Positions 30,039 through 39,577 of a DNA stretch of 64,000 nucleotides are shown here, in pieces. The DNA comes from Bradyrhizobium sp. Its GTDB lineage: Bacteria > Pseudomonadota > Alphaproteobacteria > Rhizobiales > Xanthobacteraceae. Made by a program: the position numbers and the translations under genes. How positions within the stretch are numbered: the stretch's first letter is position 1; every line of letters begins with the position of its first letter. The stretch covers positions 62,001 through 126,000 of the forward strand of contig NZ_JALHLP010000007.1 of NCBI RefSeq assembly GCF_022844465.1, read 5' to 3'. Below the pieces are notes generated by a model. It was not told the origin of the DNA. It searched no databases and saw nothing but the letters and a program-made list of their open reading frames with translations.

Positions 30039-30402
30039 GCCACGCCGCCCTTGATCAATCGCTGGGGTATCGACCGCCGGCTCCCGAAGCCTTCGTCTGG
30101 CCGGCGCCAAAGCAGATAGTCAAAATGCAGTCGCTAAACTAACATTCCAATCGGGCCACTTCATGGGGGCCGGTCAGCATCACGGAATATGCTGTCAGGC
30201 AAATTTGTGGCCGCTTCGACCGCAACAAGGTCATGCAAAGCTATACCTTGAGCAATTCCAAAGTTGACATCAGCCGGGGGCTGATTACACGCTAGCGCAA
30301 GCGCGTTTCCGGACGATGCTTTGCGGCCTACATCCTTCGAGACGCCCGCTTCTCGCGGGCTCCTCAGGATGAGGTCGAGCAATTCTGAAGCAGTAGGATT
30401 AA
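30039..30402. other. Intergenic region with one palindromic repeat
   Basis: Apart from the family D repeat at 30331-30375 I see no gene, operator or RNA signal in these 364 bases. Confidence 0.5.
30331..30375. repeat. Dispersed palindromic repeat, family D, copy 1
   Basis: CATCCTT...AGGATG encloses GACGCCCGC / GCGGGCTCC arms, giving a compact double hairpin. A related element is at 31814-31860. Confidence 0.7.
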
Positions 30403-30633
30403 CTAATCCGCGCTGGCGAGCCGCCGCATGGTGAATTCGATGTCGCCGCCGGGCAGTTCGCGCCAGCTTTCCACCGCGCTCATATAGGCCGCCTTGGGAA
30501 AGCGATCGAGGAAGTCGCGCGCCCTCGCCCGCGCCTCGTCGCGCGGCAGCGTGAACGTCTCGCGCAGATAGCCGTCGTTCCGCCGGCCTCGGCCGGCCAT
30601 CCGGCTGGCGAGATCGCGTGGACGCAGGACCAT
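30403..30633 (-). CDS. Conserved-looking hypothetical protein, 76 residues
   Basis: ATG 30633 follows TGGAG at eight bases. The protein is basic and compact: MVLRPRDLASRMAGRGRRND, then a helix with ARARARDFLDRFP and a final strand DIEFTMRRLAS. There is no leader or membrane segment. The extended frame upstream (to 30669) lacks a ribosome site. It precedes the small secreted gene at 30710-31027 in direction of reading, but each has its own ribosome site. Confidence 0.65.
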   Translation of the reverse strand: MVLRPRDLASRMAGRGRRNDGYLRETFTLPRDEARARARDFLDRFPKAAYMSAVESWRELPGGDIEFTMRRLASAD

Positions 30634-30709
30634 GTCGCAACTCCAGACACATGACGACCGATTGAACATAGTGCCGGCGGCAAGCCAGTTCCAGCCGTGG
30701 TTGGCCTCA

Positions 30710-31027
30710 CTACTGGCTGGCGCTCCCGGTCTTGTCCTGGGTCTTGGGCTTTGGCCTGGCGGACGCGTCAGCCTTGGGTGCTACAGCCTTGGGCGCATTG
30801 GCCCTGGGCGCATCCGCGCCGCGCACATTGCCCCAGGGGTCGGAGGCCCCCTTGGCGTCGGGGATCTTGCGCAGGGAATCCTTGTAGGCGCGTTCCCGGA
30901 TCGCCTCCTGCTCCTTTTCCTCCGGCGATTTGGACTGCAATTCGGGGATCAGATTGACATTGGGGGTTTGTGCCGAGGCGGCCGCCGTCAACCACACCAT
31001 TGCCGCCACCGCGCTCAACATTCTCAT
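30710..31027 (-). CDS. Small secreted hypothetical protein, 105 residues
   Basis: A short Sec leader (about residues 1-19, ending ASAQ) leads into a charged helix (LQSKSPEEKEQEAIRERAYK) and a Lys/Ala/Pro-rich disordered tail. CAGGAGAG precedes ATG 31027. It looks like a small periplasmic or envelope-linked protein. No family is recognised. Confidence 0.65.
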   Translation of the reverse strand: MRMLSAVAAMVWLTAAASAQTPNVNLIPELQSKSPEEKEQEAIRERAYKDSLRKIPDAKGASDPWGNVRGADAPRANAPKAVAPKADASARPKPKTQDKTGSASQ

Positions 31028-31215
31028 CCAAGCTCTCCTGTGGAACGCCCGTCTTGCGTTTGGCTAAGGATACCACCGGCGCTGCCGCGCCGCCAAGCCG
31101 GCCCGCCGGTTTTGAGGCCGCCGCTCTCTGCACTATGGCGACGCGTCGGGCTGGAGCCGCAGCACCAGTCACCCTACACTGCGCCGGCAGCAACCACGGG
31201 CGAGGAACAGCCGTC

Positions 31216-31683
31216 ATGCAACAGCCGCCGCAGGGCGCGGAATTCGGCATCGCGGAAGCCAACCGCGTGCTCGGCGAGGTGTTTGCGCCCTGGGTGCAGG
31301 ATCTCAACCTTTCGATCGAGCGCCTTGATTTCGCCGCCCCCGAAGGTGCGCCCGACTGGCAGCCCGGCGCTATCCTGCGGCTGCCGTTCTCGGAGCGGCT
31401 GTGCCGCAACGGCGGCACCGTCTGCGGCCAGGCGCTGATGGCCTTTGCCGACACCGCGATGGTGATCGCCAACCTCGCCGCCAATCGCGGCTACCGGCCG
31501 ATGACGACGGTCGACCAGACCACCCATTTCATGCGCGCGGTCACCGCCGCCGACATGCTGGCCGACGCGCGGGTGATGCGGCTCGGCCGCACCATGAGCT
31601 TCGGCCGCGTCACGCTGCTTTCGGCCGCCGACAACCGGCCGGTGGCGATGGTCTCCAGCGCGTTTGCGATGCTGCCGTCCTGA
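31216..31683 (+). CDS. PaaI-type hotdog thioesterase
   Basis: A 155-residue hotdog-fold acyl-CoA thioesterase. NGGTVCGQALMAFADTAMV carries the conserved Gly-Gly and Asp of the catalytic helix, followed by TTVDQTTHFMRAV and the strand FGRVTLLSA. ATG 31216 follows GAGGA. The enzyme hydrolyses thioesters, commonly of aryl or medium-chain acyl-CoA. The exact substrate is not visible and no pathway genes are adjacent. Confidence 0.85.
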   Translation: MQQPPQGAEFGIAEANRVLGEVFAPWVQDLNLSIERLDFAAPEGAPDWQPGAILRLPFSERLCRNGGTVCGQALMAFADTAMVIANLAANRGYRPMTTVDQTTHFMRAVTAADMLADARVMRLGRTMSFGRVTLLSAADNRPVAMVSSAFAMLPS

Positions 31684-31748
31684 TCGGCGACCGCGCAGCG
31701 CGTTCGGCGCTGGTCGCAAACCTTCTCGCTGCTGTTTCTGAGTTGAAT

Positions 31749-31788
31749 GGATTCCGGGTTCAGCCCTGCGGGCTGCCCCGGAATGACG
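31749..31788. repeat. Dispersed palindromic repeat, family B, short form
   Basis: GGATTCCGGGTTCAGCCCTG then GGGCTGCCCCGGAATGACG form a short version of the 20789 element, inverted in orientation. Confidence 0.75.
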
Positions 31789-31813
31789 GCGCTGAGCCGA
31801 CGCTTCTTTTCAA

Positions 31814-31860
31814 CCCTCATGGTTCCAGACGCGCGAAGACGCGCTCCTCACCATGAGGGA
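31814..31860. repeat. Dispersed palindromic repeat, family D, copy 2
   Basis: CCCTCATGGT pairs with ACCATGAGGG and encloses CGCGCG / CGCGC arms. It lies between the thioesterase and the caspase-like gene. Confidence 0.7.
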
Positions 31861-31976
31861 TTGGCAGAACCCACTTGTCATGCCGCGAGATCGCGAACGC
31901 ATATTCCGTCGTCATCGCCCGCCTTGTGCGCAATTGCAGCGCCCACCACAGGATCGATAGCGCCGTTACCGCCGGC

Positions 31977-33419
31977 TCAGTATGCGCGGCGGCCATAACC
32001 GCCACCGTCGTTGCCGCCGCCACGCTGGCCGCCGCCAAAGCCGCCAATTCCAATGCCGATGCCGATGCTGACCGGCGGGCCGGCGGGCTCGTAGACCGGG
32101 GGCGGCGGACGGCGGACGATCACGACGTCATCATCCGGCGGCGGGCGGCGCGGCGGCTTGCGGTCGACGCGCTTGGGCGGCTCCGGCTCGACGCGCTTGG
32201 TCGGCGTATTGACCCTTTTCACAGGCGACGGCGACGGCTGCCCGTTGCAGGGACATGTCGGCGCGGCCAGCGCGACGTTCTGCGGCACGGCGCCGGCGCC
32301 GGCGACGACCGGCGGCGCGAAGTCGGGACGGTTGCGCAGCCGCTCTTCCAGCTTGCGCGCGGTCGCCGTCAGGTCGCTGTTGGGGAATCTGGCGAGAAAC
32401 GCGCGATAGCCGGCCGCGGTGTTGAGGATCACCGCGTTGTTCCACGCCACCATGCGGATGTGTCGGTCGAGCCAGTCGCGCGCCAGCTTGCCGAGCTGGG
32501 TCTGCGCGTAGAGGCCGGCAAAGGCCTCATAGGCCTCGTCGGTGCCGTCGGCCACGATCAGTTCGTTGGCCGCCTCGACCGGATTGCCCCGGAGGTCGCG
32601 GGTCCATTCCGCGACCGTCTTCTTGACCACGGCGGGCTTCGGCCCGGGCACCGAGGCGCCGGAGAACCTGAAATCCTCGACCAGCGACGAACTGTCCCAC
32701 GGCGTCTGCCGCCCCTCGGTCACCTTGTTGACCGCCAGCCGCACCCGCTTGAAGGTTTCCTCGATCGGAATCCCCCGCTCCTTGCCGGCCGCCAGCAGTG
32801 CGGTCGTGTACGGGCTGTTGGCGCCGCTGCCGTCTTCCGCCACCGCGCCCGGCGAGGTCGAGAACGACAGGAAGGTGCCGGGTGCGCCGACCTTGGCGTC
32901 GACGATGGCAAGCCCGCCGCCGGCGGTCTTGCTGATCTCGGGGAACGGGTTGTTGCGGCAGGCGTCGAGCATCAGGATCCGCATCCGGCTCGGCACCGAG
33001 TTCAGGGTGTTGAGGATGTCGTTGAGCCGCACCGCCTGGATCGGGATGTCGGCCTCGCGCTTCGGATCGATGTCGATCGGCACCAGGAAGTTCTCGCCGT
33101 CGATCTGCAGGCCGTGGCCGGCATAGAACACCAGCGCGACGGTGTCGGCGCCCTTGGCCGCCACCTTGCCGGCGAACTCGCTGACCGTCTGCCGCATCTG
33201 GGTTTGCGACAGGTCGGACGCCGTCGAGACCTCGAAGCCGGAATCGGTCAGCAATTGCGTGACCGCCCTGGCGTCATTGACCGGGTTGGGCAGCGCCGGC
33301 ACCGCGCGGTAGGCGGATTGGCCGATCACCAGCGCGAGGCGATTTTCCGCGAACGCGGACTGCGCGCCGGCCAGCAGCGCGGCGGGGATCATCAACTTCA
33401 GCAGCGCGTGACGGAACAT
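31977..33419 (-). CDS. Secreted caspase-family (C14) peptidase with Gly/Pro-rich tail
   Basis: After a Sec leader (residues 1-24) comes a caspase-like domain (25 to about 250). It has the catalytic His102 in FYAGHG and Cys154 in MLDACRNNP, the full dyad of active metacaspase-like peptidases. A helical part follows, then a Pro/Arg/Lys-rich stretch (about 390-445) and a Gly-rich end. The leader places it in the periplasm or membrane. ATG 33419 gives the best leader. It converges on the thioesterase gene. Substrates are unknown. Confidence 0.9.
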   Translation of the reverse strand: MFRHALLKLMIPAALLAGAQSAFAENRLALVIGQSAYRAVPALPNPVNDARAVTQLLTDSGFEVSTASDLSQTQMRQTVSEFAGKVAAKGADTVALVFYAGHGLQIDGENFLVPIDIDPKREADIPIQAVRLNDILNTLNSVPSRMRILMLDACRNNPFPEISKTAGGGLAIVDAKVGAPGTFLSFSTSPGAVAEDGSGANSPYTTALLAAGKERGIPIEETFKRVRLAVNKVTEGRQTPWDSSSLVEDFRFSGASVPGPKPAVVKKTVAEWTRDLRGNPVEAANELIVADGTDEAYEAFAGLYAQTQLGKLARDWLDRHIRMVAWNNAVILNTAAGYRAFLARFPNSDLTATARKLEERLRNRPDFAPPVVAGAGAVPQNVALAAPTCPCNGQPSPSPVKRVNTPTKRVEPEPPKRVDRKPPRRPPPDDDVVIVRRPPPPVYEPAGPPVSIGIGIGIGGFGGGQRGGGNDGGGYGRRAY

Positions 33420-33646
33420 GGGGCCAACTCCAGGCAATGCAGGCTACGGGTTGGTCAGGGCCCAGAAGCCAAAGGTTCAAGCCGGCCGCGCCATGGGTGG
33501 CGGGACTTCGGCTCAGTTTAACGACGATTATGTCACAGGCCGAGGTCCGGATGGGTGACGGAAATCACAATCCTCAGGTGGCTTCCGCGCATTATGCCCG
33601 GTTCGGGCTGGCTGGCGATTGCCGCAGCGGGGTGTTTTGCCGGAAT

Positions 33647-35440
33647 TCACAAGCAGCGGGTTTGCGGCCGGGCCGGGCAAAGTTTCAGCGCGCTCGTCAG
33701 CGAGAACAGCACCCGCGCCCCGCGGCCGGGATTGTCCGGTGCGCGATAGCTGAGCGGCGCCGCCGCGCCGATGTCGGCTTGCAGGCCCTCGGTCAGGAAG
33801 AAGCGAACACCGCCGCCGGCGGAGGTAAGCGAAAGGCCGTCGCTCAGGCGATAGCCCGAATTCCAGGCCACACCGCTGTCGACGAAGCCGTAGAGCTGAT
33901 AGCCGCTCAGGTACTGGGAACTGGTCTTCTGGTCGAAGCGCAATTCGACCGAGCCTGCAACACCATTGTCGCCGCTGATCTCGGCGCTGCCGTAGCCGCG
34001 CCCGAATGCGATGCCGCCGAGATAGAATTGCTGCGAGGTGAACAGCGGACCGGACGCCGCCTGACCCGCCCCCGCAATTTTCACCGACCATGTATCGGAC
34101 AACGTCTGGTAGCGCGTAAACCAGAAGTTCAGCGCCGAGAATCTTCCGGATGCCCCGTCGCGCGACAAATAGTCGTCGTCCCGGTGCGAGGCGCCGAGAA
34201 TGTCGATACCCTGGCGGTAGTTCACCGTCAGATAGTTGTTGCCGCCGAAATTGTCCCGCAGCCGATAGTCCGACGTCAGGCTGAGGGTGCGGATCTGATC
34301 GGCGTAGACCGGGCCGAAAATGTCGCTCTCGGAGGCATTGGTGAATCCGGCGGCCGCGGCGAGCGTGAGTGTGGATTTTTGCGATTGCAAGGCAACAATG
34401 CTGCCGTGGATTTCGAACGATTCGGTCTTGATGGTGTCGCTATAGAGGCGTCGCCAGTCGCCGGGCCGGACTTCGCTGTAGAAACCCGACGCGCCGATGC
34501 GGGCGCCATCGGTGCCAATGGGAACCTCGTAGGACATGCGGCCGAACACAAGCTGGCGCGGATCGCCGGGCGTGGTCGAAAGATTGACGACCAGCGAGTC
34601 GCCCGGTGCGAGATAGGAGTTGAACGCCGCCGTGGCGTAGCTCAGCCACGGCCCGACCGAGGACGATCCCAAATTGTCGATGCCGAACGAGGTGAAGAAA
34701 TGCCAGGTCTTCAGCGAAACGATCAGTCGGAAATGGCCGCTGGCGGCGCCGATTTCCTCGAGCGCAGTGTCCTCGATGCGCACGCCGGGCCGGCTGTTGA
34801 TCAGGAGCAGCTGGCGTTCAAGGGTCGCAAGCCGTGAAGGCCGCTCGGCCAGCACGGCATCGAGCATCGGGCGAACGCCGAATTGTTCGGCGCCCTCGCC
34901 TTTCAGCGCCACTTCCGTGATGCTGCCTTCGACGACCTGGAGCTGAAGGCGGCCGTTCTGAACGTCCTGCGGCAGCACTATCGCCCGGCTGAGATGAAAT
35001 CCGGCGGCGCGATAGACGTCGCTGACCGCCGCGGCGATGGCGGCCATGTCGGCCTGCGATATTTTTCGCCCGATGTAGGATCGATACGCCGCAACCAGCC
35101 TGTCCTGCGGTATCGCGATAGCGCCGGCGATGGCAACGCGCCGCAGCACGAACAGCGGTCGGGAATCGCCTTGCCCCTCTGGCCGGGAGAGTCGGGGCAG
35201 CGGCACTCGGGGCCGCCCGTCGGGTGCTTGGACCGATTGCTGGTCCTCGAAGCGCTTTTCCGTTTGCCTCGGATCGTAACCTGGCTGGGTCGCCTGCTGC
35301 GCTTGCGCCGGCCAACAGGACACGAGCGCCCAGAAAACGAAACAGGCCCCCGCCGACCGGTGCCCGGCTACAGCCGGACCGGCGCGTCTCCGTGAATCTA
35401 CGGACGCGGGCGGCCGTGCACTGGTGGAACCCCTAGCCAT
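33647..35440 (-). CDS. TpsB / ShlB-FhaC-type outer-membrane secretion protein
   Basis: An outer-membrane two-partner secretion transporter of 597 residues. It has a leader region (hydrophobic core about 30-45, ending PAQAQQ), POTRA-type domains (about 95-205, including VVEGSITEVALKGE) and a 16-strand-type barrel to the end. The barrel contains the family motif FYLGGIAFGRGYG and ends in an LKLC-type strand. Such proteins export a large TpsA exoprotein, but none is in the window. It is divergent from the FecR-domain gene with only about 130 bases between. Confidence 0.88.
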   Translation of the reverse strand: MARGSTSARPPASVDSRRRAGPAVAGHRSAGACFVFWALVSCWPAQAQQATQPGYDPRQTEKRFEDQQSVQAPDGRPRVPLPRLSRPEGQGDSRPLFVLRRVAIAGAIAIPQDRLVAAYRSYIGRKISQADMAAIAAAVSDVYRAAGFHLSRAIVLPQDVQNGRLQLQVVEGSITEVALKGEGAEQFGVRPMLDAVLAERPSRLATLERQLLLINSRPGVRIEDTALEEIGAASGHFRLIVSLKTWHFFTSFGIDNLGSSSVGPWLSYATAAFNSYLAPGDSLVVNLSTTPGDPRQLVFGRMSYEVPIGTDGARIGASGFYSEVRPGDWRRLYSDTIKTESFEIHGSIVALQSQKSTLTLAAAAGFTNASESDIFGPVYADQIRTLSLTSDYRLRDNFGGNNYLTVNYRQGIDILGASHRDDDYLSRDGASGRFSALNFWFTRYQTLSDTWSVKIAGAGQAASGPLFTSQQFYLGGIAFGRGYGSAEISGDNGVAGSVELRFDQKTSSQYLSGYQLYGFVDSGVAWNSGYRLSDGLSLTSAGGGVRFFLTEGLQADIGAAAPLSYRAPDNPGRGARVLFSLTSALKLCPARPQTRCL

Positions 35441-35569
35441 ATGATTTCTAATAGAATTTTATGGTCAACGTTTGGTTAATGCGCCTAGCCGCAGAGCGCG
35501 GCTTGCGCTCACTCAATGTTGAAACATTTCCGATAGCCTGCTGAACAAGGCGGCAATTCGGAGAGTTTC

Positions 35570-36652
35570 ATGCGTGCATTACATCGAGCCTCAAGGCTGG
35601 TCGCGGCGGCGTTCATTCTGGCGGCGCCTCCCAGCGCCCTCGCCGCCGATGGCGACGACTGGGCGGTCAGCAAATCCTCGGGCGAGGTCTGGCTCACCGG
35701 CAGCGGCGTGCAACAGGCGTCGCTCAAGCAGGAAGATGTATTGAAGCCGGGCGACACCGTTCGCACCGGCCGCACTGGGCGCGTTCTGCTGCGGCGGGGC
35801 GAGGAAACGATCCTGATCGCGCCCAACTCGGTGGTCGGCGTGCCCGCGCAGAAGAACGAAGGCCTGTCCACGACGATCGTCCAGCAGGCAGGTTCGATCC
35901 TGCTTGAGGTGGAAAAGCGCAATGTCCGGCATTTCGAGGTCGAGACGCCCTATCTCGCCGCCGTGGTGAAGGGTACGCAGTTTCGCGTCACCATCAACGC
36001 CGGCAGCACCAGCGTCGCCGTGATCCGCGGTCAGGTCCAGGTTTCCGATTTCAAGTCAGGCCAGATTGCGCAAGTGATGGCGGGCCAGCACGCGACGACC
36101 TTCGCCAACGGCAAGGCCGGTCTGTCGCTAAGCGGATCCGGCAGGTTCAGCCCGATCGAGCAAGGCACGCCGCGCGCGCCCACCATTGAACGGGTTCGCG
36201 CAGGCCTCTCCGCAGCGCGCCATGCTGCAAATGGACAGAAGCCGCATGCGGCCCCACACGCCGCGAGACAGGGCGTGACCCGCATCTCTTCGTCGATCGG
36301 TGAAGTCCGTTTGAACGTCCACCGCGCCACGCAGGGCCTTGCCCGTGACACGTCGGCTGCCCATGGCGGCACGCGAAATGCCGCGCGCAGGGACACGATC
36401 TGGGCCGGGTCAGGTTCCGGAGCCAATATGGCCTCGGCCAACAGTGGCCAGGGCGACGCGGTAGCGGGCGCGGCATCAGCTGCGACCGGCGCGGCAGCTT
36501 CGGGCGTCAGCAGCACGGTCGCGGCCGTCAGCGGCTCTAACGGCGGCGGAAACGGCAATGGCAACGGCAATGGAAATAACGGAAATGGAAGCGGCGCCAA
36601 CGGCAATGGCCGCGGCAATGCAAACGCCTACGGCCATTACAAGAACCGTTAG
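35570..36652 (+). CDS. Secreted FecR-domain protein with Asn/Gly-rich tail
   Basis: A 360-residue protein with a Sec leader (about 1-25, ending ALAAD). A FecR domain follows (about 35-165): WAVSKSSGEVWLTG, the VLKPGDTVRTGRTGRVLLRRG strand run, and FEVETPYLAAVVKGTQFRV. An Ala/His/Arg-rich linker leads to a tail of GNGNGN-type repeats (from about 325). There is no transmembrane anchor, so it is periplasmic or exported. It is 78 bases upstream of the CHASE2-GGDEF-EAL gene and divergent from the TpsB gene. Confidence 0.88.
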   Translation: MRALHRASRLVAAAFILAAPPSALAADGDDWAVSKSSGEVWLTGSGVQQASLKQEDVLKPGDTVRTGRTGRVLLRRGEETILIAPNSVVGVPAQKNEGLSTTIVQQAGSILLEVEKRNVRHFEVETPYLAAVVKGTQFRVTINAGSTSVAVIRGQVQVSDFKSGQIAQVMAGQHATTFANGKAGLSLSGSGRFSPIEQGTPRAPTIERVRAGLSAARHAANGQKPHAAPHAARQGVTRISSSIGEVRLNVHRATQGLARDTSAAHGGTRNAARRDTIWAGSGSGANMASANSGQGDAVAGAASAATGAAASGVSSTVAAVSGSNGGGNGNGNGNGNNGNGSGANGNGRGNANAYGHYKNR

Positions 36653-36730
36653 CGCAAACTTCAACGCACGAGGCCGTTGGCTGGTGCACCTGACGACGAC
36701 CAAAACGCAAAACACCAGAATGGTGATCAC

Positions 36731-39460
36731 GTGAGACAATATCGGCCGCACTTCTTTGTCGTGATTGCGTTGGCAATCGTCTTGCTGGGCGGTTGGCACG
36801 GCGGGCTCCGTCATGCATTGACCGACCTGCGGTTCGCCTGGCAGTCGCGCCAGGCCAGCGGCGATATCGTGGTGATCGCGATCGACGCGCCGTCGATCGA
36901 CAGGATCGGCGTCTGGCCCTGGCCCCGCATGCTCCACGCCGAGTTGATCCGGCAGCTTCAAAAAGCCGACGTGCAGGAGATCGCGCTGGATGTCGACTTC
37001 TCCACGCCGTCGGACGCGGCGTCTGACCGCAACTTCGCGGAAGCGCTGGAGGGCGCCGGCGGATCGGTCGTGCTGCCCTCCTTCCAGCAGCCCCGTACCG
37101 ACCGGGCTGCCCTTCACGTCAATCGCCCGCTGCAGATGTTTGCCGAGCATTCGTGGCCCGCGCTCGTCAACGTCGAAGTCGGGCCGGACGGCCTCGTTCG
37201 CCGTTACCCGTTCGGCGAGAAGCTGAACGGCGAGTTCGTGCCCGCGATGGCGGCGGTGCTCGCCGGACAATACGCCGAAACGCGCGCCCCCTTTCTGATT
37301 GATTTCAGCATCCGCACGTCCGGAATCCCGAAAGTGTCCTATGTGGACGTGTTGCGCGGCGACGAAGCGACCTTGCAGGAACTGCGCGGCAAGAAGGTCA
37401 TTGTCGGCGGTACGGCGCTCGAACTGGGCGACCGCTTCAGCGTACCGAATGGCGCGATCGTTTCCGGTCCCGTGCTGCAGACCCTTGCCGCTGAATCGCT
37501 GATGCATGGCCGCGCCCTGCAATGGAGTTCGAGCATCGTCACGCTGGCTGGCCTTGCCCTGCTCGCCCTGGTCATGCTGGTCACATGGCGCCGCCTCGCC
37601 GCCGGCAAGAGAGTGGCGTTGCTCGCTGCCATGGCGGTTGCCATCGAAGCCGTCGCCTTCCTGCTGCAGGCGAAATTTCCGCTCATTCTCGACACATCGC
37701 TGTTTCACATTGCCATTGTCGTCTACATCGCCTCCATCGCGCTCGACGAAATCGACGTTCGCGATTTGCTCGGCCGGGTCGCCGAGAGCCGCTTTCAGCG
37801 CGTGGCGATGTCGATGGGCGACGGCCTGATCTGCACCGATTCCAACTATCTGATCACGGTCTGGAATCCCGGCGCGACGGCGATCTTCGACTACCAGCCC
37901 GCGGAGATGATTGGCCGACCGTTCGATGCGATCTGCGCCCGCGACGAAACCGGCGCAACCAGCCCCTTCTCGATCAGCAACGCCGCGCAGCTCGCCGCCG
38001 GAACGGTTGTCGAATTCGCCGGCCGCCGCAGCAATGGCAAGGTGTTCCCGGTCGAGGCCAGCTTCTCCCGCTGGCAGGGCACCGACGGATTTCAGTTCGG
38101 GGCGATCCTTCGCGACATCTCGGCGCGCAAGCGCGAGGCCGAGCGAATTCGATACCTGGCGGAACACGACACTCTGACGGGGCTCATCAACCGCGACACG
38201 CTTCACAGCGGACTGGCTGCGATGATTTCCCGCGCCGAGACCGACGAAGGCAAGGTGGCGCTGCTTGTGATCGGCCTCGACGGCTTCCAGCGGATCAACG
38301 ACATGCTCGGTCACGCCAGCGGCGATCTGGTGCTCCGCGCCATTTCGGAGCGACTGACCGCGGCAGCTCCAGCTGCGGGCATCGTCGCGAGATTGAGCGG
38401 CGACGAGTTCGCGATCGCGGTTCGCACGGACGATATCGGCAATAACGTCAGCCGCTTTGCCGAGCAGATCGGCGCCGGCTTCGACGCGCCGCTGCTGGCC
38501 GGCAACCGCCAGCATCGCGTCAGGGTCAGCATCGGCGCCGCCGTCTTCCCCGCCGACGGCCGTGCCGCCGAAGGACTCCTGAGCAATTCCCATATGGCAC
38601 TGAGCCGCGCCAAGGCAACCAGGCGCGGCGGTCACGTGCTGTTCGAGGATTCGATCCGCCGCGAGATCGAAACCCGCCTGACGCTGGAACTGGAACTGGC
38701 GCTGGCCGTGGAGCGTAACGAGTTCGAACTGTTCTATCAGCCACAACTGCACCTGGCCGACGGCCGCCTGATCGGCGCCGAAGCCCTGATCCGCTGGCGT
38801 CACCCGCTGCGGGGCCTGGTCTCGCCCGGCGAATTCATGCCGGTCGTCAACACCTCGGCGACTTCCGAGCGGATTGCCGACTGGGTTCTCGAAACTGCCT
38901 GCGCCAAGGCGGCCGCCTGGGAACGTGCCGGACAAAAGCTTCGCATCGGCGTCAACCTTTCGCCCTCGCAGTTCCGGACCGGCGACCTTGCCTGCTCGGT
39001 CGCGCAGGCGCTTGCGCGCACCGGCTTAAGTCCGACCAGCCTCGAACTCGAGATCACCGAGGACATCCTGTTGCACGACGAACTGGGCGCGCTGAGGACG
39101 TTCCTGCAGATTCAGGACCTCGGCGTCCGTATCGTGTTCGATGATTTCGGCACCGGCTTTGCCAGCCTCAGCTATCTGAAGAAATTCCCGCTCAATGGGC
39201 TGAAGATCGACAGTTCCTTCGTGCTCGGGCTGCTGGCTAGTCCCGACGACGCCGCGATCGTCAGTTCGACCATCGGGCTCAGCAAACAACTGGGCCTGTC
39301 CGTCATCGCCGAAGGCATCGAAAACCGAGCCACGGCCGACTTCCTGGTCAGCATGGGTTGCGAAGAGGGCCAGGGATATTTCTTTGGCCGGCCGATGCCG
39401 GCAAGCGAGTTCGAAGCCAAATTCCTCGCCATTCCGGCCGCCGCCGTCGAGGTCGCCTGA
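36731..39460 (+). CDS. CHASE2-PAS-GGDEF-EAL membrane signalling protein
   Basis: A cyclic-di-GMP enzyme anchored in the inner membrane (909 residues from GTG 36731; TTG 36677 is an alternative). Order: one helix at the start, periplasmic CHASE2 sensor (about 25-255), three helices (about 262-335), PAS (about 345-460), GGDEF (about 475-630) and EAL (about 640-890). The GGDEF motif is degenerate (SGDEF). The EAL domain keeps EALIRW, the EITED glutamate, DDFGTG and the late EGIE, so phosphodiesterase action is likely. It follows the FecR gene as an operon. Confidence 0.92.
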   Translation: MRQYRPHFFVVIALAIVLLGGWHGGLRHALTDLRFAWQSRQASGDIVVIAIDAPSIDRIGVWPWPRMLHAELIRQLQKADVQEIALDVDFSTPSDAASDRNFAEALEGAGGSVVLPSFQQPRTDRAALHVNRPLQMFAEHSWPALVNVEVGPDGLVRRYPFGEKLNGEFVPAMAAVLAGQYAETRAPFLIDFSIRTSGIPKVSYVDVLRGDEATLQELRGKKVIVGGTALELGDRFSVPNGAIVSGPVLQTLAAESLMHGRALQWSSSIVTLAGLALLALVMLVTWRRLAAGKRVALLAAMAVAIEAVAFLLQAKFPLILDTSLFHIAIVVYIASIALDEIDVRDLLGRVAESRFQRVAMSMGDGLICTDSNYLITVWNPGATAIFDYQPAEMIGRPFDAICARDETGATSPFSISNAAQLAAGTVVEFAGRRSNGKVFPVEASFSRWQGTDGFQFGAILRDISARKREAERIRYLAEHDTLTGLINRDTLHSGLAAMISRAETDEGKVALLVIGLDGFQRINDMLGHASGDLVLRAISERLTAAAPAAGIVARLSGDEFAIAVRTDDIGNNVSRFAEQIGAGFDAPLLAGNRQHRVRVSIGAAVFPADGRAAEGLLSNSHMALSRAKATRRGGHVLFEDSIRREIETRLTLELELALAVERNEFELFYQPQLHLADGRLIGAEALIRWRHPLRGLVSPGEFMPVVNTSATSERIADWVLETACAKAAAWERAGQKLRIGVNLSPSQFRTGDLACSVAQALARTGLSPTSLELEITEDILLHDELGALRTFLQIQDLGVRIVFDDFGTGFASLSYLKKFPLNGLKIDSSFVLGLLASPDDAAIVSSTIGLSKQLGLSVIAEGIENRATADFLVSMGCEEGQGYFFGRPMPASEFEAKFLAIPAAAVEVA

Positions 39461-39577
39461 CGGCCCGGGCGGTCGCCCGGCTAGGCTGAACGAGCCGTTA
39501 ACGCGACCGGTCAAATCCGAACTTCGCCTCAACAATATCTTCCACCTGTTCCCGCTAGCGTCCGCACGGAAAAGACG

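Noticed and set aside
31875..33521. A 548-codon plus-strand frame opposite the caspase gene
   Set aside because: The caspase dyad and leader on the minus strand are convincing; the plus frame is Arg/Ala-rich noise.
36476..38935. An 819-codon minus-strand frame opposite the CHASE2-GGDEF-EAL gene
   Set aside because: It is a GC-rich shadow with no start context; the plus strand carries recognisable domains over its whole length.
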